Assembly (NCBI GenBank): GCA_963715045.1
Contig: CAVQRC010000038.1
Span: 186,001-250,000, forward strand
Length of the DNA: 64,000 nucleotides
Source of the DNA: CAVQRC01 sp963715045
GTDB lineage: Bacteria; Planctomycetota; Planctomycetia; Pirellulales; Lacipirellulaceae
Reading direction: 5' to 3'
Under the pieces are notes generated by a model that saw nothing but the letters and a program-made list of their open reading frames with translations, was not told the DNA's origin and did not search any database. Shown piece by piece: positions 27,376-37,102 of the stretch. How positions within the stretch are numbered: the stretch's first letter is position 1; every line of letters starts with the position of its first letter. A program made the translations under genes and the position numbers.

Positions 27376-28006
27376 ATGGTTTTCGACGCAGGCGGTCAAG
27401 GCCCCGAACGCGATGATCCTCTAGTTGAGCGGCTGCGCCAAGGAGATTTGGCGGCGCTCGCGGACTACATTCGCCGCGAACAGCCACGCCTGTTGGCGAT
27501 TATCGGGCGGCAGCTCAGTGATCGTCTGCGGCAGAAGGTCGAGCCCGAGGACATCCTTCAGGAGGTCAGCTCCGAAGCAGTGCGGGTTCTGGCGAGCCGT
27601 CGATTTCACCGGCAAGGACCCGTTCGGTTGGCTCTGCGATCTGGCCCGCCGCCGGATTATCGACGCCCACCGTCGATTCTTCGTAAGTCAGAAGCGAACC
27701 GGCAATCGGGAGGTTCGGCTTGCGGGTTCCGGCGAGGACGGCAGCGGAGGACTCGCCGATATGATCGTCGCTAGCATCACCTCTCCCAGCCAGGCGTTCT
27801 CCCGTAAGGGACGCGAACTCCGCTTGGCGGCGGCTGTCGAGGGTCTGCCTGAATTGCAGCAGGACGCCTTGCGGTTGCGGTATGTAGACGGCCTGAGGAC
27901 CGACGAAATTGCCGAAGTTCTGGGAAAGTCTCATGGCGCGGTGCGAGTCATGCTCAGCCGAACGATCAAATCTCTTCGAGACCAGCTCGATCTCGATGAA
28001 ACCTGA
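27376..28006 (+). CDS. ECF-type RNA polymerase sigma factor, split by one +1 frameshift
   Basis: Two frames make one sigma factor of about 209 residues. Frame 1 from 27376 carries region 2 (QKVEPEDILQEVSSEAVRVL). At about 27600 it must move by +1, for example by skipping the T in AGCCGTCGAT, to continue as DFTGKDPFGWLCDLARRR and DAHRRFF. Region 4 ends with LPELQQDALRLRYVDGL and KSHGAVRVMLSRTIKSL. The planctomycete-type spacer SITSPSQAFSRKGRE is present. It lies divergent from the 25009 kinase and may control it. As written, the frame 1 product would lose region 4 and be inactive. Confidence 0.8.
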
Positions 28007-28146
28007 TCTGCTCGCCTCAGCAGCTATTCACTGTCAAATGAGGCAGTCTGTGACGATTGTCCGAGTTTTTCTGCGCCTGGAGGTTCCGAGAGAACCGGTC
28101 GTAGGGATTCTAGCTGCTGCTGAGTCGATTCGGCCGACGAAGAACA

Positions 28147-28236
28147 CTGAGTACCAATCCCAGAATCTCAGTGAACGAGTCCCACGGCCGGTGGATTCGG
28201 TCGCTGAAGTCTATCTTGGGATCGGCTTTAAGTGTC
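28147..28236 (+). repeat. Intergenic repeat family 1, copy C
   Basis: Core CAGTGAACGAGTCCCACGGC, then GGATTCGGTCGCTGAAG and CTTGGGATCGGCTTTAAG. Arms ATCCCA (28157-28162) and TGGGAT (28217-28222) can pair. It lies between the sigma factor stop and the outer-membrane channel start, in a 279-nt gap with no other recognisable element. Confidence 0.85.
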
Positions 28237-28285
28237 CTTTGTCGGCTGGACCTACGATTTGTCTGCGCAGAAGTTCGTGGCAACC

Positions 28286-30178
28286 ATGAAGCACTCATTG
28301 CGGCGAAGTCTGAGCAAGCTCGCTTTGATATGGGTTCTCTGGTTGCTCGTTGGCCCACTTCCCGCAAATTGCGAACCGGCCGTCACGTTGGGTCTGCCCA
28401 TATCTGCAAATTCGACGGCAGGGCCTCGAATGGCACGACTGCCGGTCACATCCGGGATGTCGAAGAACGGATCGACAATCGTCCTCGGCTTGCCCCAGGC
28501 GGTTGCGCCAGGTAGCCGGCCAACCGTTCGTGAAGCACGGCTCCAGGACTCTCCGATGTCGCTAATTACGGCAGCGGATGAAGAGGCAACCGTCGAGAAT
28601 CGAACCACTCCGAGCCCTCTGTTTCCGCCGCCAGAACTGCTCACTCCAGATTGCAGCGATCGGAATCATCCAGTCGAGGCAGCCCAAAACGCAATCGCCT
28701 GGTGGCACCAAGACGTAACGCAATCTCTCCAGTCTGAAGCTGTCGCCATTCCCTTGGATCTCAACCACCTGGCTGAGGAGACGCTTAAGTTCTCGCAGTC
28801 AATCCAGGCCATCGCCCTGACACCTCGCATTGTGGAAACGGAAATCACTTCGGCAGTCGCGGAGTTCGATCCGCTTTCATTCGTGGAAACGAGGTGGAAC
28901 GACACCAGCGATCCCACGGGCAACACTTTGGAGACCGGTGGTCCGCCACGCTTGAACCAAGAACAGTGGACGGGATTGGTGGGCTTTCGCCGCCGCCTGG
29001 CAGGTGGCGGAGAGTTCGAGATTGGTCAGCGAATCGGAACCGACGTCAGCAATTCCGTCTTCTTTGCTCCCGCCGACCAGGCAAATTCCAAATTGTCGCT
29101 ATCCCTCAATCAGCCACTGCTTCGTGATGGTGGACGCGTCTACAACGCCAGCTTGATTTGGTTGGCTCAGCACGACACTCGCATCGCTCGCGATGATGTC
29201 GTCCGCCAGCTTCAAGATCAGTTGTTCGAGGTCGGAGTCGAATATTGGCGACTCTACAAGGAACGCTCGGTGGTGATTCAGAAGAGGAGGGGATACCACC
29301 GCGCGTTGTCACTGGTCGAACAACTGAAGGCTCGTCGTGAGATCGATGCGCTGGAGAGTCAGGTTCAGCGGGCGTTGGCGGTTGTCGCCTCGCGCGAAGC
29401 CGGAATCACCAGGGCCCAGGCGGCGGCCGACAATATCCAGTCCCGACTGAAGGCATTGACCAATTCACCAATATTCTGGAGTTCGCACCCAATCGAGGTG
29501 GTGCCCCTGGAAGTGCCGTTCTCTGAGCCCATCAACGTCACACTGGGCGACGCGAAGCGAACCGCTCTCAGCAATCGCAGCGAGTACGATCAGATTCTCG
29601 CCAGCATTCAGGCTGCTGCGATCCGGGTGGGAATGGCCAAGAACCAGGTGCTTCCGGCTCTCGGACTAGTCGTCGAAATGTATGTCAATGGCCTCCAGGG
29701 TGACTTTGCCCTGGGGCGATCGCTTGGCGATCAGTTCTCAGCAGGAGCGCCGAGCTACACGGCTGGCTTCACGTTCGAGATGCCCTTCGGCAATCGACGA
29801 GCATCTGCCCAACTTCGTCGCCGCGAACTGGAACTGGTCCAGCTCAACCATCGCTATCAGGAGACGGTCGCTACTCTGACAAGCGAGGTCGAGGTCGCCT
29901 TGCGACAGGTGGGTGCGAGTTTCTCCGAGCTCCAATCTCAAAGACAGGCTCTGATCGCGACCGCGGCCGAACTTCGCCTGCGTGAGCAGCGGTGGGAGGA
30001 GTTGCCGGGAGATGACCGCTCTGTCAGTTTCGTAATCGCTGAGCTCTTGGACGCTCAGGACCGGCTGACGCGTGACGAGCAACTCTATGCCGAGGCAGAG
30101 ACGAATTACGCCGTGTCTTTGCTGGAGCTGAAACGGGCCATGGGGACCCTCGTGAGCGGTCACTCCCCCAACCGGTGA
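28286..30178 (+). CDS. TolC-like outer membrane efflux protein
   Basis: About 630 residues from ATG 28286, with a basic N terminus and a hydrophobic export signal (MKHSLRRSLSKLALIWVLWL). Residues 50-230 are a low-complexity N-terminal extension. The remainder shows the duplicated alpha-helical pattern of the OEP/TolC family, with long heptad-rich helices (QVQRALAVVASREAGITRAQ; QRQALIATAAELRLREQR) and beta strands such as SLNQPLLRDGG. It should form the outer membrane channel for the adaptor and M50-fusion genes downstream. A 382-nt repeat-containing gap separates it from the first adaptor gene. Confidence 0.85.
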   Translation: MKHSLRRSLSKLALIWVLWLLVGPLPANCEPAVTLGLPISANSTAGPRMARLPVTSGMSKNGSTIVLGLPQAVAPGSRPTVREARLQDSPMSLITAADEEATVENRTTPSPLFPPPELLTPDCSDRNHPVEAAQNAIAWWHQDVTQSLQSEAVAIPLDLNHLAEETLKFSQSIQAIALTPRIVETEITSAVAEFDPLSFVETRWNDTSDPTGNTLETGGPPRLNQEQWTGLVGFRRRLAGGGEFEIGQRIGTDVSNSVFFAPADQANSKLSLSLNQPLLRDGGRVYNASLIWLAQHDTRIARDDVVRQLQDQLFEVGVEYWRLYKERSVVIQKRRGYHRALSLVEQLKARREIDALESQVQRALAVVASREAGITRAQAAADNIQSRLKALTNSPIFWSSHPIEVVPLEVPFSEPINVTLGDAKRTALSNRSEYDQILASIQAAAIRVGMAKNQVLPALGLVVEMYVNGLQGDFALGRSLGDQFSAGAPSYTAGFTFEMPFGNRRASAQLRRRELELVQLNHRYQETVATLTSEVEVALRQVGASFSELQSQRQALIATAAELRLREQRWEELPGDDRSVSFVIAELLDAQDRLTRDEQLYAEAETNYAVSLLELKRAMGTLVSGHSPNR

Positions 30179-30560
30179 GACCGATCATCACCGAAGTACC
30201 GCTGGTGACGATTTCATCGGATCCAACTTCTGTGGCGGCAACTTCTCTGCCCACCAGACCCTGACCGACTACCTGTTCCTGAACGTCGCTGACTTCGGCC
30301 ACGGCCGGGGATTTCGGTTGTTGAATCGAAGTTCCAGACGCCGTTGCGAAACATGCCTCCTCGATCCTGTTTCCCGGCCGTGGGAGGACTGAAACCGGAT
30401 TCCGAGAAACGCTCTAGGGCCGGTTCTTGGACGTACTTCGCGCCCATAAGCTACGGTTGCTTGCTCACGCTCCCGTCGTTTAATCCCCCTTCTACGGCAA
30501 TGCTCCGTCAGTCACTGCCCCTGCCTGGGAACTGCCCAATGCTCGATGCATGGCGATAAG
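30179..30560. other. Intergenic region with degenerate repeat copies (families 1 and 2)
   Basis: About 30270-30337 resembles family 1 (CACGGCCGGGG, TTTCGGTTGTTGAA). About 30330-30418, read on the minus strand, is a family 2 copy: CCGGTTTCAG, TCCTCCCACGGCCGGGAAAC, then GCAACGGCGTCTGGAA. A second family 2 copy is at 37950-38045. No gene of significance is seen; a promoter for the adaptor genes is expected but not identified. Confidence 0.55.
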
Positions 30561-31428
30561 ATGCAACTCAAGCTGTCCAAAACCCTGTGGAAATTCCCCC
30601 TCCGCCGATTCAGGCAATGGCAGCGAGTGGGGCTGTTCGTCCTGGTTCCCACGGCTGTCGCGATTCCGTCGCAGTCAACTTTCGGAAGCGAGGGCTTTAC
30701 GGCACCGTCGCGTGAAGTCACGGTATCGTCCCCGGAATCCGGAATCGTCGAGAGACTTGTCGTTCGCGAAGGCCAGAAGGTAGCGGCGGGAGAGACATTG
30801 GTGCTCCTCGACCATCGGGTGCATGAGGCTCATCTTGCAGTCGCGGACGCGGATCGTAAGAGCCGCGGTCGAGTTGAAGTGGCGAAGGCAGAGATGCTGC
30901 TACGTCAACATCGACTGGAGGCCCTCGAGCGTCTGCTCGAGGACAACAACGCCCGGCAGGAAGAAGTGACACGGGCACGTACGGATCGGGATATCGCCGC
31001 CGCGAATTTGGCCGCCGCTCAAGACATGCAGCGAATCAAGGAACTGGAGTTCGCGAGAATTCAAGCACAATTGGATCGCCGGACCATTCGCGCACCCTGT
31101 GAAGGAATCATTACGGAGACGTTCAAGGAAGAGGGAGAGTACGTCGGTGCGGGTGACCCTCGCTTGATGAACCTCGTCCAGCTCGATCCGTTGACGGCGA
31201 CCTTCGATGTATCCCGCGCAAGCAGAGCAACTGAGCCTTGGACACGCAGTGCTGATCCAGTTGATCGGCGATCAGGCCTTCGTGTTCCCTTCGACGGTTG
31301 ACTTCGTCTCGCCAATCACTGACGCGGAAAGCGGCACGGTGCGCGTTAAAGTCACGATCCCGAACTCTGAAGGCATCGTCCCCAGCGGCGAACGTTGTCG
31401 TCTATTATGGGAGACGCCGAATCCATGA
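30561..31428 (+). CDS. HlyD-family periplasmic adaptor, split by one +1 frameshift
   Basis: About 288 residues across two frames. From ATG 30561 there is a signal or anchor helix, then the barrel-sandwich half-motif SSPESGIVERLVVREGQKVA, a coiled coil (residues 85-165) and the second half-motif IRAPCEGIITETFKEEGEYV. Near 31212 the frame must shift +1 (GTATCCCGCG) so that FDV continues PAQAEQLSLGHAVLIQL and ends EGIVPSGERCRLLWE. It would bridge an inner-membrane exporter to the TolC-like channel. The stop overlaps the next start by 4 nt (ATGA at 31425-31428), which supports that frame as the real end. Confidence 0.8.
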
Positions 31429-32915
31429 TCGTTGACCCCGACAAGGGCGACTTCCCAACTGTCCCCCCAGTAGCCACCGCGGACGTCAGTTCTTTTCCAT
31501 CCAACGAGGGTCGGCAACCGGTGGCCAGCGCTGTGCGGTCCGCACACCGGCAGGTGAAAGACGGAGCAAGTGCCTTCGACGTGAGAGCTGAACTGCTGGA
31601 GATTACGCTCTCGATTCTGGCCAGCAAATCGACCCGCGACGCCGCGATTGAGGTCGTTACGCGATTACCCGCTTACTTTGGAGGTGGCCGTCTCGCGATC
31701 GGTCTGCTCAAGTCCAAGGACGGCGAATGCCGGCTGACAGCGGTGACCGGCGTGGCGACGCTCGATCATCACAGCAAGCTTTCCAGTCTCTTCGAAGCGG
31801 CGCTCGACGAGGCGGTACAACTGCACCGACATCACCTCGATACGCCTGAAGCCGATCGTTTTCCCCGAAAGTCGTTAGACAATCTCGGTGTCGTGACGGG
31901 TCTCGCCTACGGAGTGAGTCAGGCGCTGCTCGCCCATGATGGAGAGTGTGTCGGCGCCATACTCTGGCTGCGACCGAGGAATCTGTGTTCGCCTGCCGCG
32001 GCGCAACAGCGAATGGATACCGTTCTGGGACCCATCGGGACGGCAATCGCCGCTGTGAGCCGCCGTGATCGCTCGCTCCGCGAACTGATGCGAGAAACGC
32101 TCACGCAGCGATTGCCGCTGATGAGAACGCAGAAGTTCCTGGCGGCATTGGCAGTGGTGCTGCTGGTACTCGCCATTCCCATGCCGTATCGCATTACGTG
32201 CGACGCCAGAATGGAGCCGGTGGTTCGCCGGTTCGTCACCGCTCCGTTCGATGCCACGCTGCAACAAGCCTTGGTGGAGCTTGGCGAAAAAGTCGAGGAA
32301 GGGCAGTTGCTCGCCCGGCTTGACGGCCGAGAGATTCGTTGGGAGTTGGCCCAACTCGAGGCCGAGATTCGAAAAGCGGAGAAGAAGCGGGATGCAGCGA
32401 TGGCATCGCGGCGGGCGGCAGCCGTCAATGTGGCCCGTTTGGAAGTCGAGGCACTCGAGCACAAGCGAAGAATGCTGGTTAACCGCGCGGAGAACCTTGA
32501 GGTTCGCAGCCCGATTACAGGAGTGGTCACGCAGGGCGATCTGCAGCGGGCTGAAGGTGCGAAGCTGGCGATCGGCCAGACGCTGTTCGAGATCGCCCCT
32601 CAGGAGACGATGATTCTCGAAGCTGCCCTTCCCGAGACGGATTTCGCCTGCTTTGGGCTCGAGACACCGCTGAAGATCCAGTTCGATGCCTACCCGGGGC
32701 AAGTGTGGGAGAGCCAGGTGCAGCGAGTCTGGCCGCGAACCGAAATGAGAGATGGAAAAAACGTGCTCATTCTGGAAGCCGAATTAGAAAATCCACACGG
32801 CTTGCTGCGTCCGGGCATGGCAGGCCAGACGAAACTCAGTGGCCCCCTCCGACCGCTCGGCTGGAATCTGTTTCGTCGCCCGATCAACGCCGTCTGGAGG
32901 TGGCTGAATTGGTAA
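31425..32915 (+). CDS. HlyD-family adaptor with N-terminal GAF-like domain
   Basis: About 496 residues from ATG 31425. Residues 40-205 resemble a GAF-type sensory domain (RLAIGLLKSKDGECRLTAVT, ECVGAILWLRP). A membrane helix at about 233-252 (FLAALAVVLLVLAIPMPYRI) leads to a periplasmic adaptor region with TAPFDATLQQALVELGEKVE, a short hairpin coiled coil and EVRSPITGVVTQGDLQRAEG. A cytosolic sensor fused to an export adaptor is uncommon, and suggests that export is gated by an intracellular ligand or state. The gene is translationally coupled to the upstream adaptor and followed after 57 nt by the M50 fusion. Confidence 0.85.
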   Translation: MIVDPDKGDFPTVPPVATADVSSFPSNEGRQPVASAVRSAHRQVKDGASAFDVRAELLEITLSILASKSTRDAAIEVVTRLPAYFGGGRLAIGLLKSKDGECRLTAVTGVATLDHHSKLSSLFEAALDEAVQLHRHHLDTPEADRFPRKSLDNLGVVTGLAYGVSQALLAHDGECVGAILWLRPRNLCSPAAAQQRMDTVLGPIGTAIAAVSRRDRSLRELMRETLTQRLPLMRTQKFLAALAVVLLVLAIPMPYRITCDARMEPVVRRFVTAPFDATLQQALVELGEKVEEGQLLARLDGREIRWELAQLEAEIRKAEKKRDAAMASRRAAAVNVARLEVEALEHKRRMLVNRAENLEVRSPITGVVTQGDLQRAEGAKLAIGQTLFEIAPQETMILEAALPETDFACFGLETPLKIQFDAYPGQVWESQVQRVWPRTEMRDGKNVLILEAELENPHGLLRPGMAGQTKLSGPLRPLGWNLFRRPINAVWRWLNW

Positions 32916-32972
32916 CCGGCGAGTGACACTTGACTCATCTTCCATCGAATTGCATTCGAGACCGCCACCGCA

Positions 32973-35171
32973 ATGAAACGGGACACCGAGACACCTCCAG
33001 ATTCCGATACTGCGACGCAGCCCGCCGACGCCTGGCTTAAAGTCTGCCCGCGCCTTCGGGATGACCTGGTGTTTGTGCCACGCTCGGTAGCCGGGCGACC
33101 TGGGTACGTCGTCGAAGATCCGCTACGGGGGAAGTTCCTGCGGTTCGGGATCAGGGAGTACGTGTTCGCTGCCGCCTGTGATGGCAAGACTTCCATCCAA
33201 CACGCAAAGGAACTCTCGGACCGGCAGTGTAGCGGTGCGAAACTCTCCGATGACGATGTCTGGGCGCTCGTGCAATGGCTCTCAGCCGAACAGCTCTTCG
33301 AGAATTCATCTCAAGATGCAAAACGTCTTCTTGATCTCGCCGCCTTGCACGACTCGCGTCAGCAGCCCTTCTGGAAGAATCCGATCTGCATCCGTCTGCC
33401 TTTGCTGCACCCGGATCGTCTGATTGGCAGGATTCTGCCATATCTGGGCTGGATCGTCGCACCGCCGATGATCTGGACAACGCTTGTCGCCACTTTGATC
33501 AGCACTCTGCTGGTGTGGTTTTACCTTGGCGACTTCAAGGAGTCGCTGCAGGGTGTGTTCACAACCCGAGGGCAGCTTCAACTCCTGGTTGTCTGGACCG
33601 GACTGAAGGTAATCCACGAACTGGCGCACGGCCTGGCGTGTAAACGTTACGGCGGAGAGGTGCGCGAGGCAGGTATGATTCTGCTCTTGTTCTTACCCCT
33701 CGCGTACGTTGACGTCACATCGTCGTGGCGAATTCAAAGTAGGTGGCGACGAATACACGTCGCTGCCGCGGGAATGCTGGTCGAACTGTTCGTGGCTGCG
33801 GTTGCCGCGATCGTGTGGTTCACAGCGCCGAGTGCAGAGATTCAGCAGACCGCAGCAAACGTCGTGCTCATGGCGAGCTTGACGACAGTCGTGTTCAATG
33901 CAAATCCCCTGATGCGATTCGACGGCTACTATATCGTCACCGACTTACTGAATATTCCCAATCTGTACAACCTGGGAATCGCCTGGACACGTTACGTCGC
34001 CCGGACCTGTCTTTGTGGAATCAAGACGACGCGTCCTCTGGGATTGTCGGGCGGCCTGGCGCTGTTGGTTCCCTGCTACGCGATACTGTCCGCCGGCTGG
34101 CGTATTCTGGTGTATCTGGGAATTATCATCGCCGCCGCGATGATGTGGAAAGGGGCCGGCCTGGTTCTCGCCTCATTCGCTGCTTTCAGTTGGTTCGCCA
34201 TGCCGATTTACCGGGCAGTCAGGTTTGCCATCTGGGGGGAAGCGGGTCAGCGGCCACTGCGGCTTCGTGTTCTGGGTGCCGCGAGCTGCTTTGCAATGCT
34301 CCTGATTGCCTTCTGGACGGTTGTGCCCTGGCCGTTTTCGCCCCGTGCCGCAGCAACGGTGCATTTCGCCCATGAAACGACACTTCGCGCCGAGGCCGAT
34401 GCCTTTGTCGAGGCCGTCTGCGTGTCGAGCGGTGAAACCGTCAAGCAGGGAGATCGTCTTATCGTTCTCCGCAACGACGACCTCCAGTTCGATCTGGCCC
34501 GACTCCAGGCGGAAGTTGCCCGGTCGAAGATCAGTGTGCGAAGTCTCCGTCAGCAGCGGAAACTGGCTGCCCTGAATGTCGAAGAGCAACAACTCGAGGC
34601 GTCCCGCCGTCAGCTTGCCGAACTCGAGCAGATGCAGCAAAAGCTCACCGTGACGTCGCCGATCGACGGAGTTGTCATCAGTTCGAAAACGCAGTCACTC
34701 GTCGGGTCCTACGTTCGCGTCGGGCAAGACATGCTGGTGTTGGGAGACCCGCGGCAGAAGCAACTCGAAATCAGAGTCGCGCAATCCAACCTGCAGCAAT
34801 TGGGTGGGGCCGACATTCGGCAGATCAGCGGAGTCGCCGCCAGCGGTTTCCGCGTCTCAGGTAGGATCACGCAGATTGACCCGCGAGCGACCAGTGAGTT
34901 GCCAGACCAGGCATTAGCGGTGATTTATGGCGGACCGCTATCGGTTGCCGAGCACACGGTGCCGGCCGCCGACGGCAAATCGGTGTCCCGCCAACTTCGA
35001 CTGCTGGAGCCTCATTTTCGGGCGATCGCCGTGCTATCTGGTGCCGCAAGCGGCGAATTGAAAGCCGGGCAGACCGTCGTGGTGTACTACGGCGGACCGC
35101 GGCAGACTGTCGGCCAACGGATGTGGACGACGTGCCAGAAGTGGTTCGCAGCCAAGATCGGCAGGTCCTGA
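32973..35171 (+). CDS. PqqD-like / M50-type site-2 protease / HlyD fusion protein
   Basis: 732 residues. Residues 20-110 resemble the PqqD-like winged fold found with peptide-modifying and export systems (PRLRDDLVFVPRSVAG, GKFLRFGIREYVF). A polytopic part (150-445) carries a zinc motif HELAH at 215-219 and the third ligand region NPLMRFDGYYIVTD with Asp317, as in M50 intramembrane metalloproteases. The C-terminal 270 residues form an HlyD-like adaptor (VEAVCVSSGETVKQGDRLIV; TVTSPIDGVVISS). The domain order fuses a membrane protease or protease-like channel to a periplasmic adaptor. With two further adaptors and a TolC-like channel it forms an export unit without a visible ABC or RND pump. Substrate unknown. 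Confidence 0.88.
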   Translation: MKRDTETPPDSDTATQPADAWLKVCPRLRDDLVFVPRSVAGRPGYVVEDPLRGKFLRFGIREYVFAAACDGKTSIQHAKELSDRQCSGAKLSDDDVWALVQWLSAEQLFENSSQDAKRLLDLAALHDSRQQPFWKNPICIRLPLLHPDRLIGRILPYLGWIVAPPMIWTTLVATLISTLLVWFYLGDFKESLQGVFTTRGQLQLLVVWTGLKVIHELAHGLACKRYGGEVREAGMILLLFLPLAYVDVTSSWRIQSRWRRIHVAAAGMLVELFVAAVAAIVWFTAPSAEIQQTAANVVLMASLTTVVFNANPLMRFDGYYIVTDLLNIPNLYNLGIAWTRYVARTCLCGIKTTRPLGLSGGLALLVPCYAILSAGWRILVYLGIIIAAAMMWKGAGLVLASFAAFSWFAMPIYRAVRFAIWGEAGQRPLRLRVLGAASCFAMLLIAFWTVVPWPFSPRAAATVHFAHETTLRAEADAFVEAVCVSSGETVKQGDRLIVLRNDDLQFDLARLQAEVARSKISVRSLRQQRKLAALNVEEQQLEASRRQLAELEQMQQKLTVTSPIDGVVISSKTQSLVGSYVRVGQDMLVLGDPRQKQLEIRVAQSNLQQLGGADIRQISGVAASGFRVSGRITQIDPRATSELPDQALAVIYGGPLSVAEHTVPAADGKSVSRQLRLLEPHFRAIAVLSGAASGELKAGQTVVVYYGGPRQTVGQRMWTTCQKWFAAKIGRS

Positions 35172-35356
35172 GGAAACCTCTGTCATGTTGCGATCATCGA
35201 CTGCGAGAAAGAAAAGACGGTCGGATTTGCCAAAGGCAGATAGTCTTCGACAGCCATCACGATCGAATCCGAGAGTGATCCCGCATTGAATGCGATCCGT
35301 CGATTGCGGACAATCGACTCGTCGTAGCGAATTGACTCAAATACGGAAGACATGGC

Positions 35357-35899
35357 ATGAATGCATCTCTCATCATGACGATCATCGGGTCCGATCGTCC
35401 CGGCCTAGTGGACGAAATTGCCCAGGCAATTGTTGCTCAAGGCGGAAACTGGGTTGAAAGCAGGATGGCTCACCTGGGTGGGCAGTTTGCCGGGATTCTC
35501 CAGGTCGAAGTGCCCAGTGAACGCTGCGCGGCGCTGGTTGAAGACCTCCGTGCACTCGAACAACACGGGTTGACGCTGGTGATCCACCCCGACCAGAGCC
35601 CGGATGAGCATCCCCGGCGGCAGACTGCCTACCTTGAGATCGTTGGGCAGGATCGTCCCGGCATCGTTCGAGAAGTGTCACAAATTCTGGCATCGATGTC
35701 CATCAACGTGGAAGAACTGAACACCGAATGCGTAGCCGCTCCCAATTCGGGTCAGACCCTGTTTCAGGCGACGGCTCGGTTAGGCTTACCGCCCAGCCTC
35801 GAGCTGTCGCTGTTTCGTCAGCAACTTGAGAAACTGGCCGGTGACGTGATGGTTGAAATCCAGCTGGAAACGGTAGATTCAGAACAACCCGAATCATAG
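35357..35899 (+). CDS. Double ACT-domain protein, GcvR-like
   Basis: 180 residues with two ACT domains: MTIIGSDRPGLVDEIAQAI (residues 6-24) and LEIVGQDRPGIVREVSQIL (about 93-111), each opening with the G-x-D-R-P-G ligand turn. This is the architecture of the glycine cleavage repressor GcvR and other amino acid sensing regulators. The neighbour, convergent and only 12 nt away, is threonine aldolase, an enzyme of glycine metabolism, which fits a glycine or serine/threonine sensing role by inference. No promoter was identified in the 185-nt upstream gap. Confidence 0.85.
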   Translation: MNASLIMTIIGSDRPGLVDEIAQAIVAQGGNWVESRMAHLGGQFAGILQVEVPSERCAALVEDLRALEQHGLTLVIHPDQSPDEHPRRQTAYLEIVGQDRPGIVREVSQILASMSINVEELNTECVAAPNSGQTLFQATARLGLPPSLELSLFRQQLEKLAGDVMVEIQLETVDSEQPES

Positions 35900-35911
35900 G
35901 TGAGGGCCTGC

Positions 35912-37012
35912 TCATGGTTGCCGTAGCGCGCGTCCATCCCGTCGATGCCTGTTAGACGGCTCGATTTCGATCGTCGATGCAACTTTCCTCACGTCGTCTA
36001 CGAGGGCTGCGACGTCATCTTCAGTTGTGTCCCATGAGCACATCAGGCGGCATCCACCTTGCCCGATGAAACGGTAGAATCGCCATCCCAGATCAGCCAA
36101 GGCGTCGGCGGCCGACGGGGAGAGCTCGACAAATACCGAGTTGGCCTGACGGGCAAACATGACCTTGACGCTGGGAACCGAGGAGAGTTCCTGGCAGAGT
36201 CGCTCCGCCATCTGATTTGCGTGTGCGGCGTGCCGGAGAAACGCCCCATCCTCGAGGACCCCGCTCCAGGGTGCCGATAAGAATCGCATTTTCGATGCCA
36301 GTTGACCGGCCTGCTTGCACCGCAGGTCGAATTCTCGTGCCAGCTCGCGGTTGAAGAACACGACCGCGTCACCAACTGGAAGCCCAACTTTCGTTCCGCC
36401 CAGGCAGAGCACGTCGACGCCAGCTTCCCAGGAAATTTCCCGCGGCTGAACGCCGAGCGAGACGACCGCGTTTGCAAATCTCGCGCCGTCCATGTGCAGG
36501 CTCAGTCGATGCCGACGAACGACATCGGCGACTTGTCTTAATTCAGCAACGGTGTAGACCGTACCAACTTCCGTGGCCTGCGTGACAGAAATCGCCCGCA
36601 CCCGCGGATAGTGGACATCGCTGCGACGCGTGATCGCATGTTCCACGGCTGCCGGATCGATCTTTCCGTCGGCCCCGTTCGCGACCAGGACCTTGGTGCC
36701 CCCGGAGAAGAACTCCGGAGCGCCGCACTCGTCTGTTTCCAAGTGCGCCAACTCGTGGCAGATCACGCCGTGGTAGCTCTTGCAGAGCGCCGCCAGCGCC
36801 AGAGAGTTGGCCGCGGTGCCGTTGTACGTAAAAAATACTTCGCATTCGGTCTCAAAGAACTCACGGATCAGGTTGCAGGCGCGAAGCGTATGCTCATCTT
36901 CCCCATACGCACGAGCGTGTCCGGGATTCGCGTTCTCGAGGGCGCGAAATGCCTCAGGACAAATCCCCGAGTAGTTGTCGCTGGCGAATTGTCTTGTGGA
37001 AATCGGAGGCAT
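35912..37012 (-). CDS. ltaE: Low-specificity L-threonine aldolase (PLP enzyme)
   Basis: 366 residues of fold-type I PLP enzyme. It cleaves L-threonine or allo-threonine to glycine and acetaldehyde. The PLP lysine is in CLGGTKVGLPVG, the Asp that contacts the pyridine is in SLHMDGARFANAV, and NGTAANSLAL binds phosphate. The opening FASDNYSGICPEAFRAL is characteristic. ATG 37012 is well supported. The C-terminal tail RHRRDGRALRQP is slightly longer than usual. It lies 90 nt downstream of the PAC2 gene on the same strand and converges with the ACT gene. Confidence 0.92.
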   Translation of the reverse strand: MPPISTRQFASDNYSGICPEAFRALENANPGHARAYGEDEHTLRACNLIREFFETECEVFFTYNGTAANSLALAALCKSYHGVICHELAHLETDECGAPEFFSGGTKVLVANGADGKIDPAAVEHAITRRSDVHYPRVRAISVTQATEVGTVYTVAELRQVADVVRRHRLSLHMDGARFANAVVSLGVQPREISWEAGVDVLCLGGTKVGLPVGDAVVFFNRELAREFDLRCKQAGQLASKMRFLSAPWSGVLEDGAFLRHAAHANQMAERLCQELSSVPSVKVMFARQANSVFVELSPSAADALADLGWRFYRFIGQGGCRLMCSWDTTEDDVAALVDDVRKVASTIEIEPSNRHRRDGRALRQP

Positions 37013-37102
37013 TCGCGATCGGTTCGCCGTCAGTCTGACATCGCCATTTCACACCTTCGACGACGTGCGGAGGGCGATCGGTTCGGGGCTGAAGAGTAGG
37101 AG

